From Gelria sp. (lineage in GTDB: Bacteria > Bacillota > Syntrophomonadia > Syntrophomonadales > Syntrophomonadaceae): DNA of 5,742 nucleotides. Shown in pieces: positions 5,301-5,742 of the stretch (positions are counted from its first letter, which is position 1; every line of letters begins with the position of its first letter). The stretch is taken from assembly GCA_012839665.1 (NCBI GenBank), contig DUMX01000315.1, positions 1 through 5,742 of the forward strand, read 5' to 3'. The notes under the pieces were generated by a model that saw nothing but the letters and a program-made list of their open reading frames with translations, had not been told where the DNA came from and ran no database searches. The position numbers and the translations under genes are program-made.

Positions 5301-5742
5301 AGCGGGAAGGATTAGCATTTAAAAACATCTGGGATAAAGATGCTATTATACTTCCGGAGAAGATTAATGGTAAATATGTAGTATATCATCGTATAGAGCC
5401 CAGTATGTGGGTTACTTACTGCAACGAGATTAAATTTCCGCTCAAAGATAAACATGCTATAATTCTTGGTCCTCGCCCCGGTAGAATGTGGGATTCATTA
5501 AAAATAGGCGCCGGCGCCCAGCCTTTAAAGACAAAATACGGCTGGCTCTTGATTTACCATGGTGTCGACCATAATTATGTATACCGCCTGGGGGTTTTAC
5601 TGGTTGATTTAAATAATCCCCAAAAAGTTATTTACCGTTCTCCCAATCCTATACTGGAGCCAGAAGAAGATTATGAAGTAGGGCTTAGCGGAGCCTGGGT
5701 GCCCAATGTAGTTTTTACTTGTGGGGCAGTTCCAGGTAGTGA
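2339..5742 (+). CDS. Fusion protein: GT-A glycosyltransferase-like domain, helical middle region, GH130 glycoside phosphorylase (3' truncated)
   Basis: This single frame of 1134 complete codons has no stop before the window edge. Residues about 27-245 resemble GT-A glycosyltransferases of the mannosylglycerate / glucosyl-3-phosphoglycerate synthase kind: LVIGIPFLDEQE (29-40), SGRGMSVR (97-104), DPLGG (183-187), GYGIDFW (212-218) and H242. The usual DxD strand end reads LLLYSVGMAN (117-126), so the acidic pair is missing. Residues about 260-860 are mostly helical and unrecognised, with a Pro-rich turn PPIIPLGY (436-443) and a Cys/Trp-rich stretch TCSCWSWASY (771-780). From about 867 the GH130 domain begins: YEGNPLLEP, VLNPGAL (886-892), FYRAVG (901-906), GCEDPR (942-947, D945 the expected proton donor), WDKDAI, YHRIEP, KIGAGAQP (1055-1062), LIYHGVD (1071-1077). 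Family members use phosphate to split, or in reverse make, beta-mannosidic bonds; some are hydrolases. Perhaps 30-60 C-terminal residues are missing. There is no signal peptide, so a cytosolic location is expected. The substrate cannot be told from sequence. GH130 is secure, the GT-A fold likely, and the function of the whole inferred. Confidence 0.92.
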   Translation, partial: MTCLNLESTFDETMKEITPLLQRFNDYDLVIGIPFLDEQERLVSLLKLVDTVLESWIGRRQLIVCVGDISAGNSLQAIKELNLKHPHIEFLMPAELSGRGMSVRAILEISKRLDADLLLYSVGMANAHGAEAEKCWLDSFLTPIQGQYDMVLASLRRHSGIDSIAHMLAAPILESFYGCRVSDPLGGIYAIAHDFIEELAHEARFWGESISGYGIDFWLLTRALCWDKNICELNLGGEITQHNLEKRNRIFYEIAQTIFEAIKRDSAIWLKDRLVIKVADILVRSEVRNPDPVNYPMLELLTNFINGCSENSALLKSCLSPEMVSEISETMADNFHISDRVWVSVVYNLLLHYVFEDEDLENILSLLTAMYNGRIASYIEEMNSFENHLSESLGLEKNELMVRKMDSIRLYLNSEFWQAKPEFNRRWLDRQEQLKPPIIPLGYMEYVPNKPVVVPKKIVGKDRKIVATDNIFKELRKRYEKRFINFMVEQLGISADSEPQALIKAIESFMAEAEGVLDGLLPGDLHRHQGLQTFIDALFGLFPQQRMFTINSDLLREMVVRFPPMNLMIPLGVYKATELLDRMDARDIVSYANLMESWNYTDRDLIWLLDNLKPESFEWVDINPIILTEDLRTGILSQGKISNLNRVTARIVVKGLEPGKGGKYPKIRYFTNLLRRMAVAENYSQLFLLNVAQRKNISMKISNSLLGLQKGDEFSAHSIFENYHHREMVARIKLLADDLQAQGNESASRIFRLMAESYGLSQVLENGTFLTCSCWSWASYSFKGGLNIPTPLTTSIESRWFNHEFLELLYEELGYDADEIMEIVFRHIQNGKSHQNLLDTLLPTRPKDVAVVVQETTNEPSKHLERYEGNPLLEPLENSFWESKYVLNPGALRIGDRVYLFYRAVGDDNISRIGLAITDGYRILERLPEPIFSPEIPEERKGCEDPRVIEIDGKIYMLYTAYDGNMAQIAAASIKVDDFLKGQYYRWQREGLAFKNIWDKDAIILPEKINGKYVVYHRIEPSMWVTYCNEIKFPLKDKHAIILGPRPGRMWDSLKIGAGAQPLKTKYGWLLIYHGVDHNYVYRLGVLLVDLNNPQKVIYRSPNPILEPEEDYEVGLSGAWVPNVVFTCGAVPGS

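Overview
The window looks like a Firmicutes chromosome, probably from the Clostridia. Coding sequence is moderately AT-rich (many TTA, ATA and AAA codons). Shine-Dalgarno sites are strong (AAAGAGGTGA, AAGGGGG), one gene appears to start at TTG, and the oligopeptidase is of the PepF type common in Firmicutes. The genus cannot be fixed from the sequence alone. The left edge carries a perfect fold-back, and the last gene runs off the right edge, so this is probably a whole short contig, or one end of a contig, from a draft or metagenomic assembly.

Layout. Positions 1-202 form an inverted repeat: 82-bp arms at 1-82 and 121-202 are exact reverse complements. The minus strand of 1-120 encodes the residues of PepF that should precede the plus-strand gene, so the repeat is most likely an assembly or amplification chimera. 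Positions 122-1483 (+) hold the C-terminal three quarters of oligoendopeptidase F, ending at a strong bidirectional hairpin (1488-1524). Positions 1547-1702 and 1956-2105 (-) are two small genes, too short to be obvious, that encode nearly identical proteins of 51 and 49 residues. Each has the same ribosome binding site and its own hairpin terminator. They lie in a tandem duplication of about 400 bp. Positions 2106-2338 are a noncoding divergent intergenic region. From 2339 to the end (+) a single uninterrupted frame encodes at least 1134 residues: a GT-A-type glycosyltransferase-like domain, a long mostly helical region of unknown function, and a C-terminal GH130 glycoside phosphorylase domain cut by the window edge.

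How it fits together. PepF is peptide-degradation housekeeping and has no visible link to its neighbours. The two small proteins are convergent with pepF and divergent from the large gene. Silent changes far outnumber replacement changes between them (12 to 2), which argues that both are translated and selected. The large GT-like/GH130 fusion is the most interesting gene. It joins a domain resembling glycosyltransferases to a phosphorylase domain usually specific for beta-mannosides, and its glycosyltransferase-like domain seems to have lost the DxD metal/nucleotide-sugar site. A role in making, trimming or turning over a mannose-containing oligosaccharide is plausible but inferred.
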